Source: Sphingomonas gei (GTDB lineage: Bacteria; Pseudomonadota; Alphaproteobacteria; Sphingomonadales; Sphingomonadaceae). Taken from it: a DNA stretch of 64,000 bases. The DNA lies in the NCBI RefSeq assembly GCF_004792685.1, contig NZ_SRXT01000002.1:1-64000 (forward strand). Direction: 5' to 3'. Positions 9,871-17,518 of this stretch are shown here, piece by piece. The notes under the pieces are model-generated. The model was given only the letters and a program-made list of their open reading frames with translations. It was not told where the DNA came from and searched no databases. Positions within the stretch are counted from its first letter, which is position 1. The number at the start of each line of letters is the position of its first letter. A program made the position numbers and the translations under genes.

Positions 9871-10923
9871 TTATACCGGCTCCAGCGAACCGGCATCGGC
9901 CGCGGCCCGGCGGCGTAATGCGGCCTCCATCGGGCGCGCATCGATCCAGCGGTCCACGTCGACAGCCTCTTCGAGAAAACCGTGGTGCCAGAGGAAGTTG
10001 GCCTGATTGCGCAGCATCTCGACGCGATCGCCGGACAGGTCGGGATGCAGCGATCGGTGGAAATCGTTGCGATAGGCGGCGTCCACCGCGGCGATCCCGG
10101 CCAGCGTTTCCTGCGCCAATATGTGCTGCAGCCGGGGCAGGTTGGTCGACGCCCAGTCGGCCGCGCGCAGCGTCTGTTCGAGGAAGCGTACGACCAGATC
10201 GAAATGCTGCTCGATCATATGCGCGTGGACGGTGATCGGGCGCGGCGTGCCATTGTTCACGCGCGCGAGGCGGCTGGGATAGGCGTCGAGATCGACGCCC
10301 ACGGTCAGGCCGAGCCGCGCTGCGGTCTCGGCGGCTGCGGCGCCCTTCACATAGACTGCGTCGACGCGGCCTTCCGCCAGGCATTCGAGCCCGAGCCACA
10401 AGCGGCGCATGCCGGCCGAGGTCGGCTGCTCGACCGGGGGCGCGGGAAGATCGACCATCCGCACGTCGTCGAGATCGAGCCCGCCGAGGGTGAGCGCGCC
10501 CTTGATCCCGTGCAACGCCATGCCGCGAGCGATGCTCTCGCCGCGGGTGCGCGCGAAGCCGGGCAAGGCGAAACGCAGTCCCTTGAGGTCCGCCGGCTCC
10601 ATGATCCTGGTGTCCGGGCGGACCATGATCGCCTGCCGCTCGTCGATCCATGTCAGTCCGATCACGCGGGTGGGGGCGCCATCGGCGCGCGCGGCGAGCG
10701 CCTGGATGTTGCCGCCCTCCCGGAACAGAGTGCGCGCCTGCCGCTCCGGATCGAGGGAGACGAGGTTCAGCCCCGCCTCCCGGACGCGCCTGACGGCGAT
10801 GCCGTCGCGGCCGAACGCCTCGGTCATCCAGCCGAGCGACCACGCGACGCCCGAGGCGGCGGGCACCGGGCAGCGGGTGATCCAGATGCACTCCGGCCCG
10901 GGGGCAGCATTGTCTGCCGACAT
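9871..10923 (-). CDS. DszB-family paralogue C, catalytic His replaced
   Basis: 350 residues of the same family as paralogues A and B. Cys18 in TRCPVP and Arg68 in FREGG are kept, but the residue ten before the Arg, His in DszB and in A and B, is Asp58 here (context SLDPERQ). No signal peptide. It lies 86 bp upstream of the activator gene on the same strand and has its own sigma-54 promoter, so the two may be co-transcribed, making the activator self-amplifying. It may be a desulfinase with different chemistry, a weak enzyme, or a ligand-binding protein that tunes the regulator; sequence alone cannot decide. Confidence 0.75.
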   Translation of the reverse strand: MSADNAAPGPECIWITRCPVPAASGVAWSLGWMTEAFGRDGIAVRRVREAGLNLVSLDPERQARTLFREGGNIQALAARADGAPTRVIGLTWIDERQAIMVRPDTRIMEPADLKGLRFALPGFARTRGESIARGMALHGIKGALTLGGLDLDDVRMVDLPAPPVEQPTSAGMRRLWLGLECLAEGRVDAVYVKGAAAAETAARLGLTVGVDLDAYPSRLARVNNGTPRPITVHAHMIEQHFDLVVRFLEQTLRAADWASTNLPRLQHILAQETLAGIAAVDAAYRNDFHRSLHPDLSGDRVEMLRNQANFLWHHGFLEEAVDVDRWIDARPMEAALRRRAAADAGSLEPV

Positions 10924-10968
10924 TCTGTTCCGTCTCCCGATATCCGGCGGTTCTCGGTGCGAGGCTCA

Positions 10969-10983
10969 GCAAACCGCATGCCA
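10969..10983 (-). promoter_or_regulatory. Sigma-54 promoter of desulfinase paralogue C
   Basis: On the minus strand: TGGCATG-CGGT-TTGC followed by T. The GG and GC dinucleotides at -24 and -12 are intact with correct spacing. It lies 46 bp before the ATG at 10923, back to back with the promoter at 11126-11140. Confidence 0.78.
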
Positions 10984-11025
10984 ATCCGTTCGGCAAGCCG
11001 TGCGGGCGGGGACCCCGGGCAAATC

Positions 11026-11042
11026 GCTGCATTTCGTGCAGC
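11026..11042. promoter_or_regulatory. Palindrome between divergent sigma-54 promoters, candidate activator site
   Basis: GCTGCA-TTTCG-TGCAGC is a perfect 6-bp inverted repeat with a 5-bp spacer. It lies 43 bp from one -24 element and 84 bp from the other, a reasonable place for an upstream activating sequence shared by both. No identical copy was found by eye before the other two sigma-54 promoters, so the assignment is tentative. Confidence 0.35.
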
Positions 11043-11125
11043 CGCGGCGGTCAAGCTGCTCGGAATTACGCAATTGTCCCGCTCGAAAACCGTGACCGGC
11101 GCTCGCTTCCCTCCTGCGCGGCGCT

Positions 11126-11140
11126 TGGCACGTGAAGTGC
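11126..11140 (+). promoter_or_regulatory. Sigma-54 promoter of the importer/monooxygenase operon
   Basis: TGGCACG-TGAA-GTGC: a perfect -24 element and correct 4-bp spacing, with one mismatch (G for T) in the -12 element. It lies 26 bp before the GTG start at 11167 and should drive the seven genes up to 17451. Confidence 0.78.
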
Positions 11141-11166
11141 ATCGATGGAGGCAAAGGAGTGCAAGC

Positions 11167-12297
11167 GTGGCGATCCAGAAACCCAAATCGATCAAGGCAT
11201 GGGCAATCGGCGCGGTGGTGGTGGTCGCCGTCGCCCTGCTCGTCGCCTTTCAGTTCCGCGGCGAGGGCGGCAGCGCGAAGGCGAAGACCGTGACGATCGC
11301 GGGGATCGCCTACCCGTTCGAAGGCAAGCAGGTGTATAATGGCCTTACCGGCGTGGTCATCCGTGACGGCTGGCTCAAGGCCGAGCTGGCCAAACGCGGA
11401 GTCGCGCTGGCACTGACCCCGGTGCCTACCGCGGTGGGCGGGCCGCTGATCAACGAGGGCTTTTCGGGAAAGCGGATCGACTTCGCCGCTTATGGCGATT
11501 TCCCCGCGATCATCGCGATCTCGGGCGGCGTACCGCTCAAGCTGGTCGCGCCGATGGGGCAGGGGCTGCATTCCTATCTGGTCGTCCGCAACGGCCTTGC
11601 CGCGACGAGCATCGCCGAGCTCAAGGGCAAGCGCGTCGCGCTGCACCGCGGCCGGCCGTGGGAATTGCCCTTTTCCAAGCTGATTGATGCCAACGGCTTC
11701 AAGCAAAGCGACTTCAAGATCGTCAACATCAACCCGGCCGCCACACCGGCGGCGCTGGCTTCGGGCAACATCGACGCAGCCTTCCTGCTCTCAGACGGGC
11801 TGCTGCTCGAGCAAAAGGGCGCCGGGCGAGTGATCTGGTCGACCAAGCAGGCGCCGGCCGACTGGCGGATGCGCGCCGAACTGTTCGGGCGTGGCGATTT
11901 CGTGGATGAGAATCCGGAGCTCACCCAATTGGTGGTCGACGCCTATATCCGCGCCGCGGCCTGGTCGGCGCAGGAGGCGAACCGCGATCGCGTGATCCGC
12001 GATTCGGCACGCGGCGCCATGCCCGTCGAGATCATCGCGCGCGATTATGCCGATGACGGCATTCCATGGCGCGAGCGCTTCTCGCCGACCTTCACCGCCG
12101 AATTGGTCGATCATTACCGCTCGGTCGCGGACTATGCCTTCGCGCGCGGACTGGTGCGCAACAAGGTCGATGTAGACAAATTGATCGACCGGCGTTTCGT
12201 GGCGCCGGCGCTCCGCAACGCGAAGCTCGACGGCTTCTGGAGCCTCACCGCGCCAGCGCCGGCTCAGGCGCAGGCCGCCGCGCCCAAGGCGTCCTGA
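11167..12297 (+). CDS. Sulfonate/nitrate-type ABC transporter substrate-binding protein
   Basis: 376 residues of the SsuA/TauA/NMT1 binding-protein family. The N-terminus has basic residues and then a strong hydrophobic helix (residues 10-26), acting as a signal or a membrane anchor; a GSAKA sequence after it could be a cleavage site, but a classic site is not obvious. Lobe motifs such as GKRIDFAAYGDFPAI and LKGKRVALHRGRP are typical. GTG 11167 is chosen because AAGGAG lies seven bases upstream, whereas the longer open frame runs through the promoter. It binds the organosulfur ligand in the periplasm for the permeases that follow. Confidence 0.85.
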   Translation: MAIQKPKSIKAWAIGAVVVVAVALLVAFQFRGEGGSAKAKTVTIAGIAYPFEGKQVYNGLTGVVIRDGWLKAELAKRGVALALTPVPTAVGGPLINEGFSGKRIDFAAYGDFPAIIAISGGVPLKLVAPMGQGLHSYLVVRNGLAATSIAELKGKRVALHRGRPWELPFSKLIDANGFKQSDFKIVNINPAATPAALASGNIDAAFLLSDGLLLEQKGAGRVIWSTKQAPADWRMRAELFGRGDFVDENPELTQLVVDAYIRAAAWSAQEANRDRVIRDSARGAMPVEIIARDYADDGIPWRERFSPTFTAELVDHYRSVADYAFARGLVRNKVDVDKLIDRRFVAPALRNAKLDGFWSLTAPAPAQAQAAAPKAS

Positions 12298-13088
12298 TGG
12301 CCAGTGCTGCGCTACCCGCGCTCGCCGCGCCGACTATGCGGCGGCGGGCGCCGCTCGCTTCCTTCCTTGCGCCGGTCGCGCTGCTGGTATTGTGGCAGCT
12401 CCTCTGCCTGAGCGGGGCGTTTCCACCCCAGGTTCTCGTCCCGCCGAGCGAAGTCGCGCGCACGCTCTGGCAGCTTGCCGAGACCGGCGAGTTGCAGCGC
12501 CATGTCGGCGAGAGCATGACCCGGCTGGCGCTGGGCTTCGCGATCGGGGCGCTGGCCGGGCTCGCTTTCGGTGCGGCGATCGCCTTGTCGCGGCTGGCGG
12601 AGGTGGTGTTCGGGCCGTTCTTCTTCGCGGTGTGGCAGGTGCCGGTGATCGCGTTCGTGCCGATGCTGGTGATCTTCTTCGGCATCGACGAGCAGTTCAA
12701 GGTGGCGATCGTGATCCTCGCCGCCTTCTTCCCTGTGGCGCTCGCCGCGTTCGACGGGATACGCGGCGTGCCCCGCGCCTGGTTCGAAGTCGCGCGGGTC
12801 TATCGCACCCGGCTTCCCGACCTGATCTGGCGGATCCTCGTCCCCGCAACCTTGCCCGCGGTGGTCACCGGGTTGCGCGTTGCGCTGACCCGCGCCTGGG
12901 TCGTGCTGATCGCCGCCGAGCTGCTCGCGGCGGACAGCGGCATCGGCCAGATGATGGAGATGGGTCGCCAGATGTTCCGCATCGACGTGGTGCTGGCGGG
13001 CGTGGTGGTGAGCGGCGTGATCGGCTTCCTGCTCGATCGCGGCGCCAAGGCGATCGAGCGCCGGGCGTCGCGCTGGAGGGCGGCATGA
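12297..13088 (+). CDS. ABC transporter permease 1 (SsuC-like)
   Basis: 263 residues, about six membrane helices, with the cytoplasmic loop typical of binding-protein-dependent permeases (EVARVYRTRLPDLIWRILVPATLP, the EAA loop that contacts the ATPase). The ATG overlaps the preceding stop by one base and its own stop overlaps the next start as ATGA, so translation is probably coupled. SsuC normally works as a homodimer, but this operon carries a second, clearly different permease directly behind. Confidence 0.85.
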   Translation: MASAALPALAAPTMRRRAPLASFLAPVALLVLWQLLCLSGAFPPQVLVPPSEVARTLWQLAETGELQRHVGESMTRLALGFAIGALAGLAFGAAIALSRLAEVVFGPFFFAVWQVPVIAFVPMLVIFFGIDEQFKVAIVILAAFFPVALAAFDGIRGVPRAWFEVARVYRTRLPDLIWRILVPATLPAVVTGLRVALTRAWVVLIAAELLAADSGIGQMMEMGRQMFRIDVVLAGVVVSGVIGFLLDRGAKAIERRASRWRAA

Positions 13089-13864
13089 ACGCATTGCTTT
13101 CGCGCAGCTGGATCCGCGCCCTGATCGGGCTGATCGCGCCGGGGCTGTTCCTGATCTGGTGGCAGATGCAGGCACAAGCGGGCGGGGCGCATGCGCTCGC
13201 CTTTGCGCCGCTCCAGTCGGTCGGCGCCGCCTTTGTCGAGCTGGCGGTGCGAGGAAGCCTGTTCCCCGACATGGCATCGACGCTGTCGCGCAGCCTCTCG
13301 GGCCTCGCGATCGGCGGGACCTTGGGGATCGCGCTCGGCGTGGCGATGGCGATCTGGCGGCCGCTCGATCGCGTGCTCAATCCCTTGCTCCAGGCGATCC
13401 GCCAGGTCCCGCTGATGGGCTGGCTGCCGTTGCTCGGTCTGTGGGTCGGCACCGGGCAGGGCACGGAGCTGATCGTGGTCAGCCTCTCGGCCTTTTTCCC
13501 GACATTGCTCAACAGCTTCGAAGGCGTCGCCGGGGTCGAGCGGCGCTTCGTCGAGGTCGGCCAGATCTATGGCTTCACCCCGCTCCAGCGCTTTCGGCTG
13601 ATCCTGTTGCCCGCGGCGATGCCGCTGATCCTCACCGGGCTGACCCAGGGGCTGGCTTTCGCGTGGATCGCGTCGATCGCCAGCGAGATCCTGCTTGGGG
13701 TCGGCGGCGGGCTCGGGGTAACGATGCAACTCGCCCAGATGCAGCAAAGGATCGACATCATCCTCGTCGCGATCCTCGTCACCGCGGCGCTCGGCTTCAC
13801 GATCAATCGCCTGTTCCTGCGTCTCCGCCAGCATCTGCTGCGCTGGCAGGCGCCCCTGCGCTGA
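13085..13864 (+). CDS. ABC transporter permease 2 (SsuC-like)
   Basis: 259 residues, about six membrane helices, EAA loop around FVEVGQIYGFTPLQRFRLI. It is the same family as the gene before it but diverged over most of its length, which suggests a heterodimeric channel and not a recent duplication. The start ATG overlaps the stop of permease 1. Thirteen bases separate it from the ATPase gene. Confidence 0.85.
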   Translation: MNALLSRSWIRALIGLIAPGLFLIWWQMQAQAGGAHALAFAPLQSVGAAFVELAVRGSLFPDMASTLSRSLSGLAIGGTLGIALGVAMAIWRPLDRVLNPLLQAIRQVPLMGWLPLLGLWVGTGQGTELIVVSLSAFFPTLLNSFEGVAGVERRFVEVGQIYGFTPLQRFRLILLPAAMPLILTGLTQGLAFAWIASIASEILLGVGGGLGVTMQLAQMQQRIDIILVAILVTAALGFTINRLFLRLRQHLLRWQAPLR

Positions 13865-13877
13865 GAAGGAGAGTCCC

Positions 13878-14723
13878 ATGATCCACGAAGTGCTCGCGAG
13901 ACCGGCGCCCGCCGGCGCCCCGGCGGCCAGCGGCGCGCTCGCGATCCGCGACCTGCACAAGAGCTTCACGATCGGCGGCGCGCCGCGGACGGTGCTGGAA
14001 GGAATCAACCTCGATATCCGGCCAGGTGAATTCGTCAGCATCGTCGGCGCCTCGGGCTGCGGCAAATCGACCTTGCTGCGGCTGATCGTCGGATTGGACG
14101 ACGATTATCGCGGCGAGATCCGGCTGGACGGCGAGCGGGTGTCGACCACCAGCCTCGATCGCGGGATCGTCTTCCAGGATCACCGGCTGTTCCCGTGGAT
14201 GACGCTCGAGCAGAATATCGAGCTGGCACTGCTCAACACCGACGTGCCCAAGGCGCGCCGCGCACAGATCGTCGCCGAACATATCGCGCTGGTGAATCTG
14301 ACCGGCTTCGAGAAAGCCTATCCGCACCAGCTCTCGGGCGGGATGGCGCAGCGCGCCGCGATCGCGCGGGCGCTGGTCACCGAGCCCAAATTGCTGCTGC
14401 TCGACGAGCCGCTCGGCGCGCTCGACGCGCTTACCCGGGTGCGGGTGCAGAACGAGCTTCAGCGCATCTGGATGACCCAGCGCTCGACGATGCTGATGGT
14501 CACGCATGACGTCGAGGAGGCGCTGTATCTCGGCGACCGGGTGGTGGTGATGGCGCCCGATCCGGGCCGCATCCGGCGCATCGTCGAGGTCGACCTGCCG
14601 CACCCGCGCGACCGCGCCGCTCCTCTGCTCCATCGCCTGAAGGACGAGATATTGGCCGAACTCACTGCTGCGCCCAGCGCGCCGTCGAACCTCGTGCATC
14701 TTCCCGGCCGGGAGGTGCGCTGA
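13878..14723 (+). CDS. ABC transporter ATPase (SsuB/TauB-like)
   Basis: 281 residues, the nucleotide-binding subunit powering the importer. Walker [10 protein letters not shown] (57-65), signature LSGGMAQR, Walker [13 protein letters not shown] and H-loop VTHDVEEA are all intact. GAAGGAG lies just upstream of the ATG. The C-terminal tail is typical of the sulfonate/nitrate/taurine ATPases. The final base of its stop is the first base of the nitroreductase ATG. Confidence 0.9.
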   Translation: MIHEVLARPAPAGAPAASGALAIRDLHKSFTIGGAPRTVLEGINLDIRPGEFVSIVGASGCGKSTLLRLIVGLDDDYRGEIRLDGERVSTTSLDRGIVFQDHRLFPWMTLEQNIELALLNTDVPKARRAQIVAEHIALVNLTGFEKAYPHQLSGGMAQRAAIARALVTEPKLLLLDEPLGALDALTRVRVQNELQRIWMTQRSTMLMVTHDVEEALYLGDRVVVMAPDPGRIRRIVEVDLPHPRDRAAPLLHRLKDEILAELTAAPSAPSNLVHLPGREVR

Positions 14724-15331
14724 TGGCCCGGACCCCCGATCATCCCGTCGAGCCCTTGTTCGTCGATCGCTGGTCGCCACGCAGCTTCACCGGCGAGCCG
14801 GTGCCCGATGCGGTGCTGGCGAGCGCGTTCGAAGCGGCGCGCTGGGCACCTTCTGCCTCGAACGTCCAGCCGTGGCGCTTCCTGATCGCGCGGCATGGCG
14901 ACGCGCATTGGGAGACCTTCGTCTCGCTGCTCGCGCCGCGCAACGCGCTGTGGGCATCGCGCGCCTCGGCGCTGATCGTTGTGCTGTCGGAGCTGAAGCT
15001 GGAGCGGCGCGGCGCGATCGTCGACAATCACTCGCATAGCTTCGATACCGGCGCGGCGTGGACCAATTTCGCGCACCAGGCGCTGCTGCTCGGCTGGCAC
15101 ACCCACGGCATTGGCGGCTTCGATCGCGAAGCGGCACGCGAGCGTCTGGCGGTTCCTGCGGACTTCGCGATCGAGACCGTCGTGGCGCTTGGCCGGCAAG
15201 GCGCGCTCGACACGCTCCACGCCGATTTCCACGCGGGCGAGAGCCCCAGCACGCGCCGGCCGATCACCGAAAGCGTGTTCGCGGGCAGGCTGGGCCAGCC
15301 CGTCTTCGCAAGCGAGAGGGATGCGGCATGA
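14723..15331 (+). CDS. Nitroreductase-family flavoprotein
   Basis: 202 residues of the FMN-dependent nitroreductase fold. Typical marks are RWSPRSF at the N-terminus and ARWAPSASNVQPWRF, the FMN-binding region. It sits between the importer ATPase and two flavin monooxygenases, with start and stop both overlapping its neighbours. The likely role is an NAD(P)H-dependent reductase that either supplies reduced FMN to the monooxygenases or reduces a pathway intermediate. The family is too broad to choose between these. Confidence 0.8.
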   Translation: MARTPDHPVEPLFVDRWSPRSFTGEPVPDAVLASAFEAARWAPSASNVQPWRFLIARHGDAHWETFVSLLAPRNALWASRASALIVVLSELKLERRGAIVDNHSHSFDTGAAWTNFAHQALLLGWHTHGIGGFDREAARERLAVPADFAIETVVALGRQGALDTLHADFHAGESPSTRRPITESVFAGRLGQPVFASERDAA

Positions 15332-16284
15332 CGATCCAGACCTATTGGCAACTCGATGTCGCCGAAGACGCCGCGCGTTCCGAATCCGGAGCCCGGCGAT
15401 CCGGGTTGTTCCGCGATGTCCGCACGCCCGGACTCAACCGCTACGATTATTACGCGCAGGTCGCCCAGGCGGCGGCGCAGACCGCGTTCGACGGCCTGTT
15501 CCTGCCGCACCGCCCGCAATCCGACGACAGCACGATCGTCACCGCGGCGATCGCGCGCGAAGTCCCTCGGCTCATGCTGGTTCCCGAATTCCCCGCATCG
15601 GCGGGGTCCGCAGTCTATGCCGCCAAGCAGGCCGTGAGCTTCCAGCGCCAAACGCGCGACCGGCTCGGCTGGGCGATCGCCAACCCGGCCGACGGTGCCA
15701 CGCGCGCCCGCGACGGCGATCATGTTCCCGAGGAGCAGCTGCACGCCCGGACCGAGGAATTCCTGACGGTCGCGCGTGGTGTGCACGCCGAGCGGCCGTT
15801 CGACTTTTCCGGCGAACATTTCGAGGTGCAGGGCGGCGGGTTCCAGGCGCCGCTCAAGCGCGTCGCTTTCCCCAAGGTGTTCCTGCAGGGCGAAAGCGAG
15901 GAAGCGCTCGACCTTTCCGCGCGCACGGCTGATGTCCACCTGTTCGCGGCGGCGCCCCTGCCCGCGCTTCGCAACCTCGTCGAGACGCTCGACACACTCG
16001 CCGCGCGTGCCGGCCGTGCGGTCGCGTTCGGTGTGATCCAGCCGGTGCTGGCGCGCGATGATGCCGAGGATGCGCGGCGCGACGCCAGCCGCGTCGGACT
16101 TCCCGACACGGCGATCGTCGGCACCTACGCCGAGGTCGCCCAGCGGCTGGCGGATCTCGCCGCGCTAGGCCTCCGCCATTTCGTCCTGGCCGCGCCGTCC
16201 TCGCTCGAGGAGGCCTATCGCATCGGCCAGCATGTGCTTCCCCGCTTCCGCGCGCTCACCGAGCGCGTGGCGGCCGCTGCCTGA
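15328..16284 (+). CDS. LLM-class flavin monooxygenase, short SsuD relative
   Basis: 318 residues of the luciferase-like monooxygenase family, starting MTIQTYWQL much as the next gene starts MTIDFYWRL. It is 67 residues shorter than that neighbour and much shorter than typical SsuD (about 380), the deficit apparently falling in the middle of the barrel. The ATG overlaps the nitroreductase stop. It presumably uses FMNH2 and oxygen to cleave a C-S bond, possibly on a different chain length or as a partner of the longer enzyme. The reduced size makes activity uncertain. Confidence 0.75.
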   Translation: MTIQTYWQLDVAEDAARSESGARRSGLFRDVRTPGLNRYDYYAQVAQAAAQTAFDGLFLPHRPQSDDSTIVTAAIAREVPRLMLVPEFPASAGSAVYAAKQAVSFQRQTRDRLGWAIANPADGATRARDGDHVPEEQLHARTEEFLTVARGVHAERPFDFSGEHFEVQGGGFQAPLKRVAFPKVFLQGESEEALDLSARTADVHLFAAAPLPALRNLVETLDTLAARAGRAVAFGVIQPVLARDDAEDARRDASRVGLPDTAIVGTYAEVAQRLADLAALGLRHFVLAAPSSLEEAYRIGQHVLPRFRALTERVAAAA

Positions 16285-16293
16285 GGTGTTCGC

Positions 16294-17451
16294 ATGACCA
16301 TCGATTTCTACTGGCGCCTGCCCAGCCATGGCTGCCACGGCAGCCTGCGCGACACCGCTTATGACCGTGGCGACTGGTCGCCCGCCAGCCCACGCAATGT
16401 CGCCCCGGGGCTCGACCGTAACGGCGAGGACGACGGCTTCCGCTATGTCGACCACCTCAGCGCGATCGCCAAGGCGGCCGAGAGCGTCGGCTTCATCGGC
16501 GGGCTGATCCCGTCCTTCCCCAACACCGACGATCCTTGGGTGATCTCGCCCTTGCTCGCACGCGAGACCAAGGCTTTTCGCTTCATGATCGCATTCCAGC
16601 CGGGTTTCCTGAACCCCGTCCACGCCGCGCGCATGTCGGCGAGCCTTCAGCGTGCGACCGGCGGGCGCACGGTGTTCAACATCATCACCGGTGGCGGCGG
16701 CCCTTCGCAGCTCTGGTGGGGCGACAGCTTCAGCCATGACGACCGCTATGGCCGCACGACCGAGTTCCTTGACGTGTTCAAGGGCGTGTGGGGCGGGGAG
16801 GGCTTCTCCTATGACGGGCGCTTCTATCAGGTGCGTGACGGCGGGCTCTCGCCATTGCTGGCGCGCGAGGAGATACCCGAGATCTGGTTCTCGGGCTCTT
16901 CCGATGCCGCGCTGCAATCCGCCGCGAAGCATGCGGACTATTACCTCTCATGGCTCGAGCCGTTCGACCAGCTCACCGACAAGTTCGCGCGGGTCAAAGA
17001 GCGCACCGCAGCGCTCGGCGGCGAACAGAAATGCGCGGTGCGCGTCGACCTGGTGGCGCGTCCGACCGAGGAGGAAGCCTGGGCCGAAGTCCGGGCCGGC
17101 TTCGAGAGCCTCAGCCCCGAGCGTCGGCAGCAGGCGCGCGGCGGCCCGACCGATTCGATCGGCGCCGCACGTCAGCAGGCGCTCAAGCCCAGCGAGGCCA
17201 CGCGCTATGACGAACTGATCGTCGCGCCCAATTTGTGGGGCGGGTTCAGCCTGCTGCGTGGCGGGCCCGCGCTCGGCATCGTCGGTAGCTACGAGCAATG
17301 TGCGGCGCGGCTCGACGAACTGATCGCGCGCGGCACCGACGCCTTCATCCTTGCTGGCACGCCGCATCTCGAGGAGGCGTACCGCGTCGGCGAGGAAGTG
17401 CTGCCGCTGCTCGGCCGCAGCGAGGGCTTTTTGCTGCAAGCCGCGGAGTGA
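16294..17451 (+). CDS. ssuD: Alkanesulfonate monooxygenase family (SsuD-like)
   Basis: 385 residues, the length of SsuD, which uses FMNH2 and O2 to convert sulfonates to aldehyde plus sulfite. Supporting marks: FNIITGGGGPSQLWWGD, the GSSDAALQSAAKHADYYLSW segment, and LLRGGPALGIVGSYEQ near the end, holding the Arg of the mobile active-site loop. The position of the E. coli Cys54 appears to be Thr in SFPNTDDPW. It is the last gene of the importer operon; a strong terminator follows 18 bp later. The symbol is by family, and the substrate may differ. Confidence 0.82.
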   Translation: MTIDFYWRLPSHGCHGSLRDTAYDRGDWSPASPRNVAPGLDRNGEDDGFRYVDHLSAIAKAAESVGFIGGLIPSFPNTDDPWVISPLLARETKAFRFMIAFQPGFLNPVHAARMSASLQRATGGRTVFNIITGGGGPSQLWWGDSFSHDDRYGRTTEFLDVFKGVWGGEGFSYDGRFYQVRDGGLSPLLAREEIPEIWFSGSSDAALQSAAKHADYYLSWLEPFDQLTDKFARVKERTAALGGEQKCAVRVDLVARPTEEEAWAEVRAGFESLSPERRQQARGGPTDSIGAARQQALKPSEATRYDELIVAPNLWGGFSLLRGGPALGIVGSYEQCAARLDELIARGTDAFILAGTPHLEEAYRVGEEVLPLLGRSEGFLLQAAE

Positions 17452-17469
17452 AGTTGCCAAAGCAATGAA

Positions 17470-17504
17470 AAGGGCGCCGGTGGTATATCACCGGCGCCCT
17501 TTTT
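17470..17504. terminator. Bidirectional rho-independent terminator
   Basis: AAGGGCGCCGGTG (17470-17482) pairs with CACCGGCGCCCTT (17489-17501) around a short loop, with A and T runs on the two sides. It serves the importer operon on the plus strand and the TonB receptor gene, ending at 17519, on the minus strand. Confidence 0.88.
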
Positions 17505-17518
17505 GCGCTCTGCGAAGT

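Noticed and set aside
9982..11166. Upstream extension of the binding-protein gene to 9982
   Set aside because: It runs antisense to paralogue C and through two sigma-54 promoters; the GTG at 11167 has an ideal ribosome-binding site and gives the proper N-terminus.
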